Source of the DNA: a virus
DNA length: 50,021 nucleotides
Virus record (IMG/VR): IMGVR_UViG_3300020202_000016
Coordinates: 1-50,021 of that record
Strand: one strand, 5' to 3'
Shown: positions 29,739-39,236 of the stretch, piece after piece
Layout of the letters: the number at the start of each line of letters is the position of its first letter
How positions within the stretch are numbered: position 1 is the first letter of the stretch
Notes under the pieces: model-generated
The model's input: only the letters and a program-made list of their open reading frames with translations
The model's database searches: none
Told to the model about the DNA's origin: nothing
Translations under genes and position numbers: made by a program

Positions 29739-31701
29739 CGACCGGGGCAGCACGGGAAAGCGCTGGAGCAGTTCTATCCAAAATATTTTTAAGCAAGGCA
29801 TTCCCTTCCGGTGTATTCATAATTCTTATGAACTCTTTTTGATCCAGAAGTGCATTCCCCATTTTTTCCATGATTTGTTTATTCGCACTTCCGTAAGGAA
29901 GTTCGAGCACACGCCCAAGCATATTAACAGCAGGAGAAGAGCCACCTATCTTTTTCCCGAGCGTGTTAAGCAATATGCTGTTGGTACCTAATTTCTGGAC
30001 AGTATCAGAGCCAACAGATTTACCAGCATTCATTGCGAGCTGGGAAGCATTCAAATCGGCAGAAATATTACGAAGTAACGTTAATTGCTCCGGAGAAAGC
30101 TTCTTGGTCAAATCAGGGGTTTCGTTTTTCAAAATATTGTTTAGCTTCGCAGCAGACAACACCGCATTTCCACCCTTATCTACCGTACCAGTTTGAATAC
30201 GCTTTAACAAGTCATCCAACAATTCCATCTGCTCAATTGGCTTGCTCTGCTTCGAATATTCCTGCAAATACTCTTTCCATGTCGGTACAGGGCCTTTATT
30301 ACTTTGCGAAGTGATCGTACCAACACTCGAACCAACAGGCCCAACCTCACGCGATGAACTCTGTTTTACTAAGCGACTCGCCTTATCGATTGCATCATCG
30401 ATCACTTCTTTTGCGTTGATAAGCTGCCCGGAGGCATATCGTAAATTACCTGCTTCACCCTGTAGTTTTCCGCTCAAAGAATCGTTGATATCTTTTCTAA
30501 TCGCATACAAAGCCTTCGCATCGATTGCGCCATTCGAAGAAAAATTAGCAATTCGGTTACGCACTTCGGATAAGGCTTGTTGAGAAATTTTTCCCGCGTT
30601 ATCTGGCTTGCTTAACAATTTATCAATCGATTTAAGCACAGGCTCAGAAGAAACACCTCCGGCACGCGACAGCACATCTTCCCGCATCGATCCGGTAGAT
30701 TCATCGCGCGCCTTTTTGGCTAAATCTAATTTTCCAGTGTTACCGGCATAGTCTTCAATCGCCGAGGTTCTTGCCGCATTTTGAGAGGCTTGCTTTGCAA
30801 CTAAATCGGAATTGTATTTTGGATTTATGGTTTGCATGCTGCGACTTACCCCAGCCAATCCGGTGTCTCCAGAAGCCATCACTGTAGTAGGGGTGGACCC
30901 TGGAATTATTTCAGGAATCTCTCTGGCAAGAGAATTGGGATTATCGGCCAATTCTTGAAAAGATTTTTTCAGAATATTATCTTGCCCGCGATTGAAAAAC
31001 GGCCGAACCAAACTATTACCTAACCTGGCCGTGCCGCCAATTAATGCGCCCCCAAACGGAATCGCACCACCAACAACCGCGCCCGTCCCAGCGCTTTCCG
31101 GATCGACTAAAGCATTGGAAGCAAAGCCGGTTCCGGCGCCGCCTGCGATCCGTGTAAGTAAGTTTTTAAACCCAGGCGTATTGCCCGCTCTAAATCCACC
31201 GGAACCCAAAGCATTTGCAAACGCTACCGCACGTGGCGACTGGGATATAGCCCTAACGCCATTTCCAAGCGCACCGCCTACGCCAGATGTACCAGCAACC
31301 TCAGCACCAGTTTTAAAACCACTGTAAGCCAAACTGTTTTTATCGGCCCCGAGCTGAGCTAAAGCCCTGTCCATGTCTTCACGGCGCTTGTTATTGGACT
31401 CTAACGCGCCCTTACCTCGAAGCAGATCATAAGTTATATCCAGCGGAGCAAGAAGCGTAGCGCCAATGCTACCAGCGCCACGCACAAAACCAGCAACCGA
31501 ATTGGCGATATCTTGTGGTAATTCGCTATTAGATTTTGCATAAGCTGCGCTGACTTTATCATCTAGCGCTTTTTTAGATGCCGCCTTTGTTGAGCCAGAA
31601 CTTTCCGAGTTCAACTTCTGCAAAATAGCCGGGTCTTCGATATATTTTTTGCCGCCGTTTAGCTCAGATAAAAGTGCTGGGTCGGTAATGTAGTCAGCCA
31701 T
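29725..31701 (-). CDS. Large DNA ejection (internal virion) protein
   Basis: 658 residues. The N-terminus has repeated short acidic motifs (ITDPALLSELNGGKKYIEDP, AILQKLN), then glycine-rich hydrophobic segments (GAGSIGATLLAPLDITYDLL, GAVVGGAIPFGGALIGGTAR) and a long helical C-terminal half. This is the composition of podophage ejection proteins such as P22 gp16. It lies in the three-gene ejection block and overlaps its neighbour by one base. Confidence 0.75.
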   Translation of the reverse strand: MADYITDPALLSELNGGKKYIEDPAILQKLNSESSGSTKAASKKALDDKVSAAYAKSNSELPQDIANSVAGFVRGAGSIGATLLAPLDITYDLLRGKGALESNNKRREDMDRALAQLGADKNSLAYSGFKTGAEVAGTSGVGGALGNGVRAISQSPRAVAFANALGSGGFRAGNTPGFKNLLTRIAGGAGTGFASNALVDPESAGTGAVVGGAIPFGGALIGGTARLGNSLVRPFFNRGQDNILKKSFQELADNPNSLAREIPEIIPGSTPTTVMASGDTGLAGVSRSMQTINPKYNSDLVAKQASQNAARTSAIEDYAGNTGKLDLAKKARDESTGSMREDVLSRAGGVSSEPVLKSIDKLLSKPDNAGKISQQALSEVRNRIANFSSNGAIDAKALYAIRKDINDSLSGKLQGEAGNLRYASGQLINAKEVIDDAIDKASRLVKQSSSREVGPVGSSVGTITSQSNKGPVPTWKEYLQEYSKQSKPIEQMELLDDLLKRIQTGTVDKGGNAVLSAAKLNNILKNETPDLTKKLSPEQLTLLRNISADLNASQLAMNAGKSVGSDTVQKLGTNSILLNTLGKKIGGSSPAVNMLGRVLELPYGSANKQIMEKMGNALLDQKEFIRIMNTPEGNALLKNILDRTAPALSRAAPVAISQ

Positions 31702-32963
31702 TATTGAACCTTGTACCAGCCGTTACCATCATTTTCGTATGTAACGCCGCCAATTTGTTTTTGATTAGGCTTGGTCGCAGTTTCATTTTGGGGCGCAGAA
31801 AAAGCCGCTCTCCCCGCATTGTTTTTAAATCCCTGTATTGCCAATTTTCTGTTTGCGGATTTTTGAGCAAGCACGTCTTTACTATCGCCGGGCTGTGGGA
31901 AATATTGTTTCTTCCCGTTATCAAATTCAGTAGCGCCAATCGCAGCCCCAGATTCTTGACGAAGCACGGCATTAAGAAAGTCACGCTGCGCTTGCTCGGC
32001 CTTTTGAGCATCTTTCGAAAGTAACGCATTAGCCCCCGCTTCCAAAGCACCTCCGACAACCCACACATCCCCAGCAGCCTGTTTAGAATTTACCGCCGCA
32101 GGAGAGTATTTACCGTCTAAGTCGCTAATTATTTTATCGGCCTGTTCTGCCCTTGCGCCGTAGGTGGCCGACTTACCTTGAAACTCTGTTGGAGCCTTTT
32201 CTTTCGCGCCCAACGGTATGCCGCTCGCATCAAGCACAGGACGCGCAACCCCCTGGCGATCAACCATCAAGCCACGCTCAGAATCATAATGGCCCTTGCT
32301 ATTCGCATCTCTTGCGCGCGCATCCGTCATATTCTGCCCACGCATCGCGACAGCATTATTCGCCAAGGTATTTGCGTCGGCTTTGAGATAACCCATCTGC
32401 TCTTTCGGAGCCATTACACCGCGTAATTTTGATTCGAAGTACGCACGCCGTCCTTTTTGGTCTGACTCTGGCGGCATCGCTGCAACGCCTTCCATAATAC
32501 TGCCTGGGTCGGCACCCGGAAACTTCATCAAGTCTTGCGCAAAAACCGAAACGGCTTTATCGCTAATAACAGGAAGGGCCAATATGCCAGTCATTTTTTG
32601 CACGCCATAATCGGCTCGCGCCTTGGCTGTTTCGAAGTCTATTTTTCCGGTTTCAGCTTTTGTTTTTCCTAGCGCAACCTCTTCCTTGTCAACATCAGCG
32701 AACTGCTTTTGCAATGCGGGGAGCTTCGACCCCATCCCACCCTGCGCAACCCCGGTGTAAAGTTTGTTGCGATCTATCTTTCCGTCATCATCTAACGACT
32801 CTTGATAGATGCGATTCAATGCATTTGTTTGTTCGCTCTCAAGCATCTTCTCTCTGTTTTGATTGTGAAGTTGCTGAACTTGCAAAGCATTTCCATACAT
32901 CGTCAGCGGATTTTCGACTTGTGCGGGTCGCAGTTGTAAAGCAATACTTGGATCAATAGGCAT
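31701..32963 (-). CDS. DNA ejection / internal virion protein
   Basis: 420 residues, mostly helical (LTMYGNALQVQQLHNQNREK, RDFLNAVLRQESGAAIGATE) with the C-terminal module IGGVTYENDGNGWYKVQ. The pattern NPLTMYGNALQ...Q near the start and RQESGAAI later is common to injection proteins of BPP-1-like podophages. Confidence 0.75.
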   Translation of the reverse strand: MPIDPSIALQLRPAQVENPLTMYGNALQVQQLHNQNREKMLESEQTNALNRIYQESLDDDGKIDRNKLYTGVAQGGMGSKLPALQKQFADVDKEEVALGKTKAETGKIDFETAKARADYGVQKMTGILALPVISDKAVSVFAQDLMKFPGADPGSIMEGVAAMPPESDQKGRRAYFESKLRGVMAPKEQMGYLKADANTLANNAVAMRGQNMTDARARDANSKGHYDSERGLMVDRQGVARPVLDASGIPLGAKEKAPTEFQGKSATYGARAEQADKIISDLDGKYSPAAVNSKQAAGDVWVVGGALEAGANALLSKDAQKAEQAQRDFLNAVLRQESGAAIGATEFDNGKKQYFPQPGDSKDVLAQKSANRKLAIQGFKNNAGRAAFSAPQNETATKPNQKQIGGVTYENDGNGWYKVQ

Positions 32964-32972
32964 CGTTATCTT

Positions 32973-34142
32973 TCAAAAATCAAAGTTGCCAGCGGACTGC
33001 CAACCACCAGGATTCCCGGTATTTGCATAGGATGGGACATATGAAATCAAGGAACTTTGCGGTTGCCTGAAAGAATTCAACAAACTATTGGCCTGATAAC
33101 TATTAACGCCCTGCGCAAGACCACTTCCTAACGCATTCGACGCGCCGATATATCCAGACGCGCGCGCATTCCCCATTCCCGTTTGATTGTCGGCTATTTG
33201 ATTTGCGGTGTTTTGACCTACTCCAGCAAGTAAACTATTTGCGGTTTGGCCTATGCCTGCTATCGTCGCATTTCTATTGAACGAAGTGGTTTGGTCGTTG
33301 TTATATCGGTTGTAAGCGTTACCGTACTCATTCGATGCAGTATCTTGATTGAATCGATCCAACGCTTTTAACATTGCTCCGGAATATAAACCGCCTTTCG
33401 CATTTACAGCCCGACTAATTGCCTTTTCACCCTCAGATTTTCTGAATTCATAACCAGGATCGGCTTGGAAATCGGCCATCGAGAATTTTCGATCCAATGA
33501 TCCATAATCAGCATCGTTAGACGCACCGGAGGGTGAACCCTGAGATCGCGATAATGCATTGGCGTATTCTCGATCAACGGCTTGATTAAGTGCAGACTGA
33601 TTGCTACTGCCCTGCTGATACGGATCAACCCAATCAAGCTGTCCCCACTGTGCCGCCGCTTGTTTGTACTGCTCGGGCGTAAGCGTAAGCCCTGCTGGAT
33701 TAGTTACACTGGAATGTTCGCCCCCGCCTGCACCGGTCGGAATGAAAAAATCACCTGCTATTTTAATATTTCCACCATCTAAAACAGTCGCTCGCGCGCC
33801 CCCGGGAACCAAAAACTCACGCGGCGCTTGGGAGGTATATTGCGATGCGAGCCTGTTATAAATTTGATCGCGCGATTCTGCAGGGGTCGCCGTCCCTCCT
33901 GAGCCACCCAAACCGCCAGGGGCGCCGCCATACCCCATCCGATATCTTAATCTTCTGATTGCCTCATCGCCGATTTGCCGTCTTTCAGCATTATCATCGC
34001 GAGTCTGGTTGTACATCTTGAGTTCGGTTTCGTTCGCCTTCTCCCCAGATGCAACCTGCTCGTTAGCAGCTTTGTCCGCAGTTTGACTGTTGCTATATGC
34101 CGAATAAGCAGCAATACCTGCTCCCACCCATGCTACAGACAT
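32973..34142 (-). CDS. DNA ejection protein with N-terminal membrane-type segment
   Basis: 389 residues. SVAWVGAGIAAYSAYSNSQT opens the protein, then a long charged helix (MYNQTRDDNAERRQIGDEAI), a glycine-rich region and a Gln/Asn-rich end. It matches the layout of podophage DNA-transfer proteins (P22 gp7/gp20 role). The motif GYEFRKSEGEKAISR is typical. Confidence 0.75.
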   Translation of the reverse strand: MSVAWVGAGIAAYSAYSNSQTADKAANEQVASGEKANETELKMYNQTRDDNAERRQIGDEAIRRLRYRMGYGGAPGGLGGSGGTATPAESRDQIYNRLASQYTSQAPREFLVPGGARATVLDGGNIKIAGDFFIPTGAGGGEHSSVTNPAGLTLTPEQYKQAAAQWGQLDWVDPYQQGSSNQSALNQAVDREYANALSRSQGSPSGASNDADYGSLDRKFSMADFQADPGYEFRKSEGEKAISRAVNAKGGLYSGAMLKALDRFNQDTASNEYGNAYNRYNNDQTTSFNRNATIAGIGQTANSLLAGVGQNTANQIADNQTGMGNARASGYIGASNALGSGLAQGVNSYQANSLLNSFRQPQSSLISYVPSYANTGNPGGWQSAGNFDF

Positions 34143-34642
34143 AACACCTCCGGCTTAAGTTCTATTTGGATATTCATTGCTTCATAATTCTCACAAGACA
34201 AAGTTTCTTCAAGCTTTTCTACATCGGTTTCGTTCGTTAGAAACACGTTGATGAAAATCGTATCTTCATGCGCAAAGCCAACCTTCTGAATACCGGCCGG
34301 AGAAACCACCGTATATCCAGCAGTCAAGCGCGCCGATCCGGTTTCGGTAAGTACAGAAATATCGCCCTTTGCGACGATGTTCATGCACTCTTGTTTGTGG
34401 ATTTTGCCCACCAAAATAGTGCCTTTTGGGATGTACAATTTGCGCAGGTACATCCCACCAGCAAATACATGCTCACACTGCATTTCGGTACGATCTTCGG
34501 GCGCCATTTTTAGCAAATCATCTTTAAGCTGCAATATTTTTGCGCGGATAATCAGCGGGTCTTCCCCTGTATAGTTAAGCGATACACTGCCTGTTTTTTC
34601 ATCAAAAACAACCAACGAATCTTTCTGAACTGTAATGTTCAC
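34133..34642 (-). CDS. Cupin-like virion-associated protein
   Basis: 169 residues. The second half (LRKLYIPKGTILVGKIHKQE, NIVAKGDISVLTETGSARLT) has a double-stranded beta-helix pattern. Proteins of this kind sit between the tail accessory factor and the ejection genes in related phages; function unknown. Confidence 0.65.
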   Translation of the reverse strand: MNITVQKDSLVVFDEKTGSVSLNYTGEDPLIIRAKILQLKDDLLKMAPEDRTEMQCEHVFAGGMYLRKLYIPKGTILVGKIHKQECMNIVAKGDISVLTETGSARLTAGYTVVSPAGIQKVGFAHEDTIFINVFLTNETDVEKLEETLSCENYEAMNIQIELKPEVLCL

Positions 34643-35340
34643 GGTAAAAATCCATTAAAAATATTTCCCGCCGCGTTTTGACCAGAAACAAATTCGCTCC
34701 GCATCACCGGAATATTTGAGTTAAGTGTTTTGATTCGCTCTACCGCAGATTCAGCCAAACTGATCTGCATTTGATTCGCCTCACCCAGGCCCTCAGCGCC
34801 CATACGCACCATCAGCGCATATAGAATCGCTTCTTCATATCCAGGCGCTAACGTAACGCTCGTTGTTGTGTCAGAAAATTGCGCGAGCTGTTTTGGCGAC
34901 TGAATAAACAATGTCATGTTCGCTTGTGGCAGCGGCCAAATATTGATCGTTCCACTCGGCAATGTTGGGTTGTAATTCAGATAGCACGGGTAGCCCGCAT
35001 AAAACGATTTTTGCGCGATGTTAGCAAAACCACTATCGTTGATAATTTCTATCCCATAATCGATACCCGACACACGCAAGAACGATTTAGTAATTTGAGT
35101 TGGTCTTGTGGTATTGAATGTCGCGCCAGAGCCAATAAGATAGGTTCCCAAATTCGCGGTAAGCGCAAACGATTCTTGGAACATTTGAAACACATACAAC
35201 CTGTCCGTACTCCACGAATCGAGCAAACGATTCAACGAGCCTAACGCAGACTGCATATCAGATGCCGCTATAGATTCGCCGGGCGAGATATTCCCCACCC
35301 CTTGAAGTGCAGTGGTAATCATGGCCGCAGCAGTTGGCAT
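34639..35340 (-). CDS. Tail accessory factor, P22 gp4-like
   Basis: 233 residues: SDMQSALGSLNRLLDSWSTD near residues 28-47, IWPLPQANMTLFIQSPKQLA and APGYEEAILYALMVRMGAEG. This is the pattern of the P22 gp4 tail accessory factor that binds beneath the portal and closes the filled head. Confidence 0.8.
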   Translation of the reverse strand: MPTAAAMITTALQGVGNISPGESIAASDMQSALGSLNRLLDSWSTDRLYVFQMFQESFALTANLGTYLIGSGATFNTTRPTQITKSFLRVSGIDYGIEIINDSGFANIAQKSFYAGYPCYLNYNPTLPSGTINIWPLPQANMTLFIQSPKQLAQFSDTTTSVTLAPGYEEAILYALMVRMGAEGLGEANQMQISLAESAVERIKTLNSNIPVMRSEFVSGQNAAGNIFNGFLP

Positions 35341-35594
35341 TATTTAACTTTCGCAGGCCGACCGCGTTTAGGTTTTTCTACCAGAGTCTCATCCGGTGAA
35401 CCTTCATCGGACACGGACTCTTCTTCAGCGGAATTCGCTTCATCTGCTTCAACGGCTTCAGGTAGCTCAACCCGAGCTTCATCCGAAACAAGCGCAGGAC
35501 TATCGAACCACGTGCCCCCTAACGCATCTTCTTCTTGCCGATTCTTTAGTAAAACCGCGCCACTTTCGCTATACAACCATCTTGGATATGTCAT
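35340..35594 (-). CDS. Small acidic hypothetical late protein
   Basis: 84 residues. The first part (YPRWLYSESGAVLLKNRQEE) is followed by a Glu/Asp-rich stretch and a basic AT-hook-like end (KPKRGRPAKVK). It overlaps the gp4-like gene by one base. Unknown function. Confidence 0.7.
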   Translation of the reverse strand: MTYPRWLYSESGAVLLKNRQEEDALGGTWFDSPALVSDEARVELPEAVEADEANSAEEESVSDEGSPDETLVEKPKRGRPAKVK

Positions 35595-35602
35595 AAGACC
35601 TC

Positions 35603-35636
35603 AAAAAAAATCCCCGCTGGGCGAACCATGCGGGGA
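35603..35636 (-). terminator. Intrinsic terminator after the coat gene
   Basis: Minus-strand TCCCCGC...GCGGGGA stem followed by T8. Confidence 0.8.
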
Positions 35637-35686
35637 GATTTAGACGAAAAAAAAGACGCTCGCGCGCCCATCGTCAATTACAAATA

Positions 35687-36937
35687 TTACCCCTGAACAA
35701 TGACCGCATTTTCTGGTCTTTGCGCAGTAAAGCCAGCCAAGATATCGAAGCGGCAAATACGACGGTTATTGAGAACGTCATAATCGCGAATGAAGCGAAG
35801 AGCAATACCATCGCTTGCAGCGCGAGAGGCCATATCCACACCATTTGGTATTTCCATATCCACAGTTGCCAGAGTAAAGGCTGATTTGTGGTATGCAACG
35901 TTTTGCGGATTCGCAGTCGAAGCAGTTCCAAGCAAGGTGATCGCCGCATTGTCAGCAGGCAACGCAGTTACGTTTTGGTATGCACCACCCGCGATAATTG
36001 CAGGAGAAATCACAGCAGTTAAATTACCCGAACCATCCGAAGCAGCAACAGCGGTGACAACAAACTGACGTAGATAACCTAAGTCCTGCTTGTTATCCGG
36101 GTTGACGGCATTTACACCGGCGATCGTGAAGCGATCACCAATTGCTAACCGATTCGCTACCGCAGCAGTCCAACCATCGGTAATCAATGAAGTAGTTGCC
36201 GCGTAAGGGTTATCAGTTGCGCCGACATTCGTTGTGCCTTGATTCGAACCATTAACCAATGGCGTACCACCCCAAACACCGTTGGTGTGCGTGACTATAT
36301 TTTGCGAACGGATAAAATCGAAACCAAATGCCGAGCCCATCATGCCGGTTCGATATTGTTTAGAAATCGAATCGTTAGGATTAAACATGGTGGACATCGA
36401 AGCAACCGACTTAGCATTCGACTGTGGGTTCAGCAACATATAACGCTCATCTGGCGGCGCTGCATTGTCATCCAAAACCGCGCCAGCATTCGTCATTAAT
36501 GTAGCAATACCTGCTTGCGTGGTTGGGAATGAATTGGGCGTTCCGGTAGAGTTACCGACCGAGTTAACCAAAGCCGCAACACGCATGTCCAATTCAGTTG
36601 CCAACCGTTTAGCAGCGGGCTCTAAATAACGCGACGCAAATTTGTCGATAGACAAAGTTAAATCAACATCACTAAACGACCAGTCGATACCGAAAGGTAG
36701 ACCGATTGTTAATGGAGTAGTGGTTTCATTGATGTCCTGTAGAGACGCAGTGTTACCGCTCCGAATCGTGTATTGAACCGGGCGACGAATGGTAATCGTC
36801 GAACCGACCTTAGCGCCAGTTTTAGCGAATGTATCGTCATATTGACGGTCAATGGTGCCAGCTAAACCTAACTTGTTATGCAGAATCGCCAACGTAGTGT
36901 TGGTGATGATGCTACTGGTAATAATGTTATTGCTCAT
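35687..36937 (-). CDS. Major capsid protein, P22 coat family
   Basis: 416 residues with the P22-coat pattern: NTTLAILHNKLGLAGTIDRQ, DTFAKTGAKVGSTITIRRPV, LPFGIDWSFSDVDLTLSIDK and ALRFIRDYDVLNNRRICRFD at the end, where the fold closes. This is the HK97-fold shell protein with an extra insertion domain in P22 relatives. It follows the scaffold gene after one terminator. Confidence 0.9.
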   Translation of the reverse strand: MSNNIITSSIITNTTLAILHNKLGLAGTIDRQYDDTFAKTGAKVGSTITIRRPVQYTIRSGNTASLQDINETTTPLTIGLPFGIDWSFSDVDLTLSIDKFASRYLEPAAKRLATELDMRVAALVNSVGNSTGTPNSFPTTQAGIATLMTNAGAVLDDNAAPPDERYMLLNPQSNAKSVASMSTMFNPNDSISKQYRTGMMGSAFGFDFIRSQNIVTHTNGVWGGTPLVNGSNQGTTNVGATDNPYAATTSLITDGWTAAVANRLAIGDRFTIAGVNAVNPDNKQDLGYLRQFVVTAVAASDGSGNLTAVISPAIIAGGAYQNVTALPADNAAITLLGTASTANPQNVAYHKSAFTLATVDMEIPNGVDMASRAASDGIALRFIRDYDVLNNRRICRFDILAGFTAQRPENAVIVQG

Positions 36938-36955
36938 TTTTGCTTCCTATAGGCG

Positions 36956-36977
36956 AAAAAAAAACCCCTTGCGGGGT
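36956..36977 (-). terminator. Intrinsic terminator between scaffold and coat genes
   Basis: Minus-strand ACCCC-GCAA-GGGGT followed by T8. The plus A run is at 36956-36964. It overlaps the scaffold stop. Confidence 0.82.
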
Positions 36978-37813
36978 CATTTAGAGTTGCGCTTTTCGGC
37001 CTGTTTGGCGTTGTAGACTTTGATCCACTCTTCAGGGTTGGCCTGAAGCTTTGGATCATATAAATCTGAACTTGGGGCAGAACCCCTTGCACCAACCGGC
37101 GTAATAGGCGCGGGAGTTTGAGATACTTTTTTTGCTACAGGAGCTGAAAGCTTGACTTCCAACTTCCCTAATTCGACTGCCTGACGTGCGGGAGAAGAAA
37201 TAGACTCGATACGCTCTGCGTCACTTTTGTTAGTTAGAAGATGCGCCGCAAGCTTGACACGCAACGGACTATCCAACATGGCCTCAATGGCCGCATCAGA
37301 TAATTTCAGTCGCACAAGCTTGTCGAAATTAACATTCGGAACATCTTCCAAATCTTCCTTAAACTCATTAACGCGGGCACTAAAGCTCCTTTTTGCTTTT
37401 TCAGCGTCAAGATCATTAATGGCCCTGACTTGCTCATCAATTTTCCAGTTCGCCAAGGCTTCGGCGTAGGCTTCTGCATCATTGTCGAACTGTGATAATT
37501 GCGGCTTGCCCGCTAATGGCTGCTTCGGACGTAATTGCGCTAACTCTTGTTCATGAGCTTCGCGCCGTTCTCTTTCCTTGTCTCGCTGTCTTGCAATTTT
37601 TGCTGTTCGCTTTTCGAGAATTTCATCAAGCTCTGCTTGAGTGAATGTTTTCTCTGCCTGAGTTTTTTCTTCCTTCTGAGCCTCAGTGTCTTCAGAAGGA
37701 GGCGTAGTTTCTTTCTGAGCGGTTGACTGGTCTACTTCCAAATCAACTTCATTTGCTACCACTTCGTTTTCAACAGGCGTAACAACGCCTCCAGAGGTTT
37801 CCTGGATTTCCAT
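36977..37813 (-). CDS. Scaffolding protein
   Basis: 278 residues, very acidic N-terminal third, then a strongly charged coiled coil (FTQAELDEILEKRTAKIARQ, RDKERERREAHEQELAQL). The C-terminal end is VYNAKQAEKRNSK. Composition, length and position between portal and coat identify the scaffold that directs procapsid assembly. Confidence 0.85.
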   Translation of the reverse strand: MEIQETSGGVVTPVENEVVANEVDLEVDQSTAQKETTPPSEDTEAQKEEKTQAEKTFTQAELDEILEKRTAKIARQRDKERERREAHEQELAQLRPKQPLAGKPQLSQFDNDAEAYAEALANWKIDEQVRAINDLDAEKAKRSFSARVNEFKEDLEDVPNVNFDKLVRLKLSDAAIEAMLDSPLRVKLAAHLLTNKSDAERIESISSPARQAVELGKLEVKLSAPVAKKVSQTPAPITPVGARGSAPSSDLYDPKLQANPEEWIKVYNAKQAEKRNSK

Positions 37814-37876
37814 TTACATTTCCTTCTAAGGGATTGCCTTTCGGCAGGCTCGGTGAAAACGCACCGATACGTTTTG

Positions 37877-38269
37877 TTAATCTAGAATGTCGCCGAATAT
37901 AAAAATGTCGGCGGTGCACGCACCAGTTGATCCGGTGGTTAAACTTAAGTAAGGAATTGCGGTCGCAGCATCGGCAATCGCTAACGAGAAGTCAGTGATC
38001 GTCACGAGCTTTCCCGAACCCGATAGGTTGATCCACGATTGAGAAGATGGGACAAAAGCATCACCCGATTTTGTTGCGCCACTATAAATTCCACCCACAC
38101 ACGCAACCGAGACCGCCCCCGTTTTTCGAATCGCAATCACACGATTCATAATGTAGTTCGTGAAAATTTGATTCTTGACAAACTGTTGGTCAGAAGTGCT
38201 TTGCATATTCGCAGAGCGCAACACAAACAACAGCGGATTAACTCCCGCGCTCGTTCTAACGATAGTCAT
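37877..38269 (-). CDS. Hypothetical virion protein
   Basis: 130 residues from ATG 38269 ([20 protein letters not shown]), chosen because it overlaps the upstream stop by four bases; a longer start at 38293 exists. Mostly beta ([20 protein letters not shown]). No family is recognised; perhaps a head decoration protein. Confidence 0.65.
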   Translation of the reverse strand: MTIVRTSAGVNPLLFVLRSANMQSTSDQQFVKNQIFTNYIMNRVIAIRKTGAVSVACVGGIYSGATKSGDAFVPSSQSWINLSGSGKLVTITDFSLAIADAATAIPYLSLTTGSTGACTADIFIFGDILD

Positions 38270-39234
38270 TTGTATAGTCCAAAAAATTGGCAATCAGCCG
38301 AGCCAATGGTTTTAGTCTCTGCAGTAGAAGAGTTACAGGCCACAATTCCCGTCGAAAACGCCATCCCATAAACGCCATAGTCGATGCTGAAATTTTGAGC
38401 AGCAGCAACATAAATATTAGAAAGCGGTACAGTGCCATTGGCGGGAAGAGAAGCAGAATTATGAAGCTGAATAAATTGTCCTGGCCCAGAGTTATAACCA
38501 GATATCCCGTAAAGCGTTCCTGCCGATGCTTTGATTACACTATTGGTTGCATACGCCGCTTGAGTAGAATTGGTTGGCGCGCCAGTATTCGCAACCGGGG
38601 CCAAGTTATATAAGGCATTCGTCGCAGGTGTAACAGATAACGAACCCGCACTAGTCGTTGCTCCCAATGCAGCAGGCAATTTCGCCGACATCGCTGCTAA
38701 TGTTGCTTCAGTCGCCGCCCCCGTTGGCAGCGCGGAAGAAGAAACTACCACAGCACCAGTATTGACAGCCGTGACCTTCGCATTTAATGCAGACAACGTT
38801 GCTTCAGTCGAAGCGCCTGAAGGTAAGGCCGAAGAAGAGACAACGACGGCCCCGGTATCGACAACTGTCACCTTCGCATTGAGTGCCGATAAAGTCGCCT
38901 CGGTCGAAGCGCCAGTAGGTAACGCTGAAGAAGACACAACAACAGCGCCAGTGTTAACCGCTGTCACCTTTGTATTGAGCGCTGAAAGGGTTGCCTCCGT
39001 CGAAGCCCCCGTCGGAAGCGCGGAGGATGCAACCACAACCGCGCCGGTATTGACAGCGGTAATCTTGCCATCAATCGATGACAACGACGCATTACCAGTA
39101 ACTTGCAGCGCAGCAGTTGCAGCCCCAACTGGCAATACAATCGTTGCTGAAACAGGTAAAGGATTTGCATCTGAGACCTGTGTAGTTGATGTTCCATTTC
39201 CAGCTTGATCGACTGTAATACTGTAATTGGCCAT
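38266..39234 (-). CDS. Repeat-containing virion protein (head-fibre-like)
   Basis: 322 residues. Residues ~60-190 hold about four copies of a 32-residue repeat ([20 protein letters not shown], then [12 protein letters not shown]). The C-terminal ~110 residues are a non-repetitive beta domain. Repeat shafts with a globular tip are seen in phage head fibres. The gene follows the portal gene by two bases. Confidence 0.7.
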   Translation of the reverse strand: MANYSITVDQAGNGTSTTQVSDANPLPVSATIVLPVGAATAALQVTGNASLSSIDGKITAVNTGAVVVASSALPTGASTEATLSALNTKVTAVNTGAVVVSSSALPTGASTEATLSALNAKVTVVDTGAVVVSSSALPSGASTEATLSALNAKVTAVNTGAVVVSSSALPTGAATEATLAAMSAKLPAALGATTSAGSLSVTPATNALYNLAPVANTGAPTNSTQAAYATNSVIKASAGTLYGISGYNSGPGQFIQLHNSASLPANGTVPLSNIYVAAAQNFSIDYGVYGMAFSTGIVACNSSTAETKTIGSADCQFFGLYK

Positions 39235-39236
39235 AA

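Noticed and set aside
38570-39208. Plus-strand 212-residue ORF
   Set aside because: Shadow of the repeat protein on the other strand; composition is low-complexity and it has no context.
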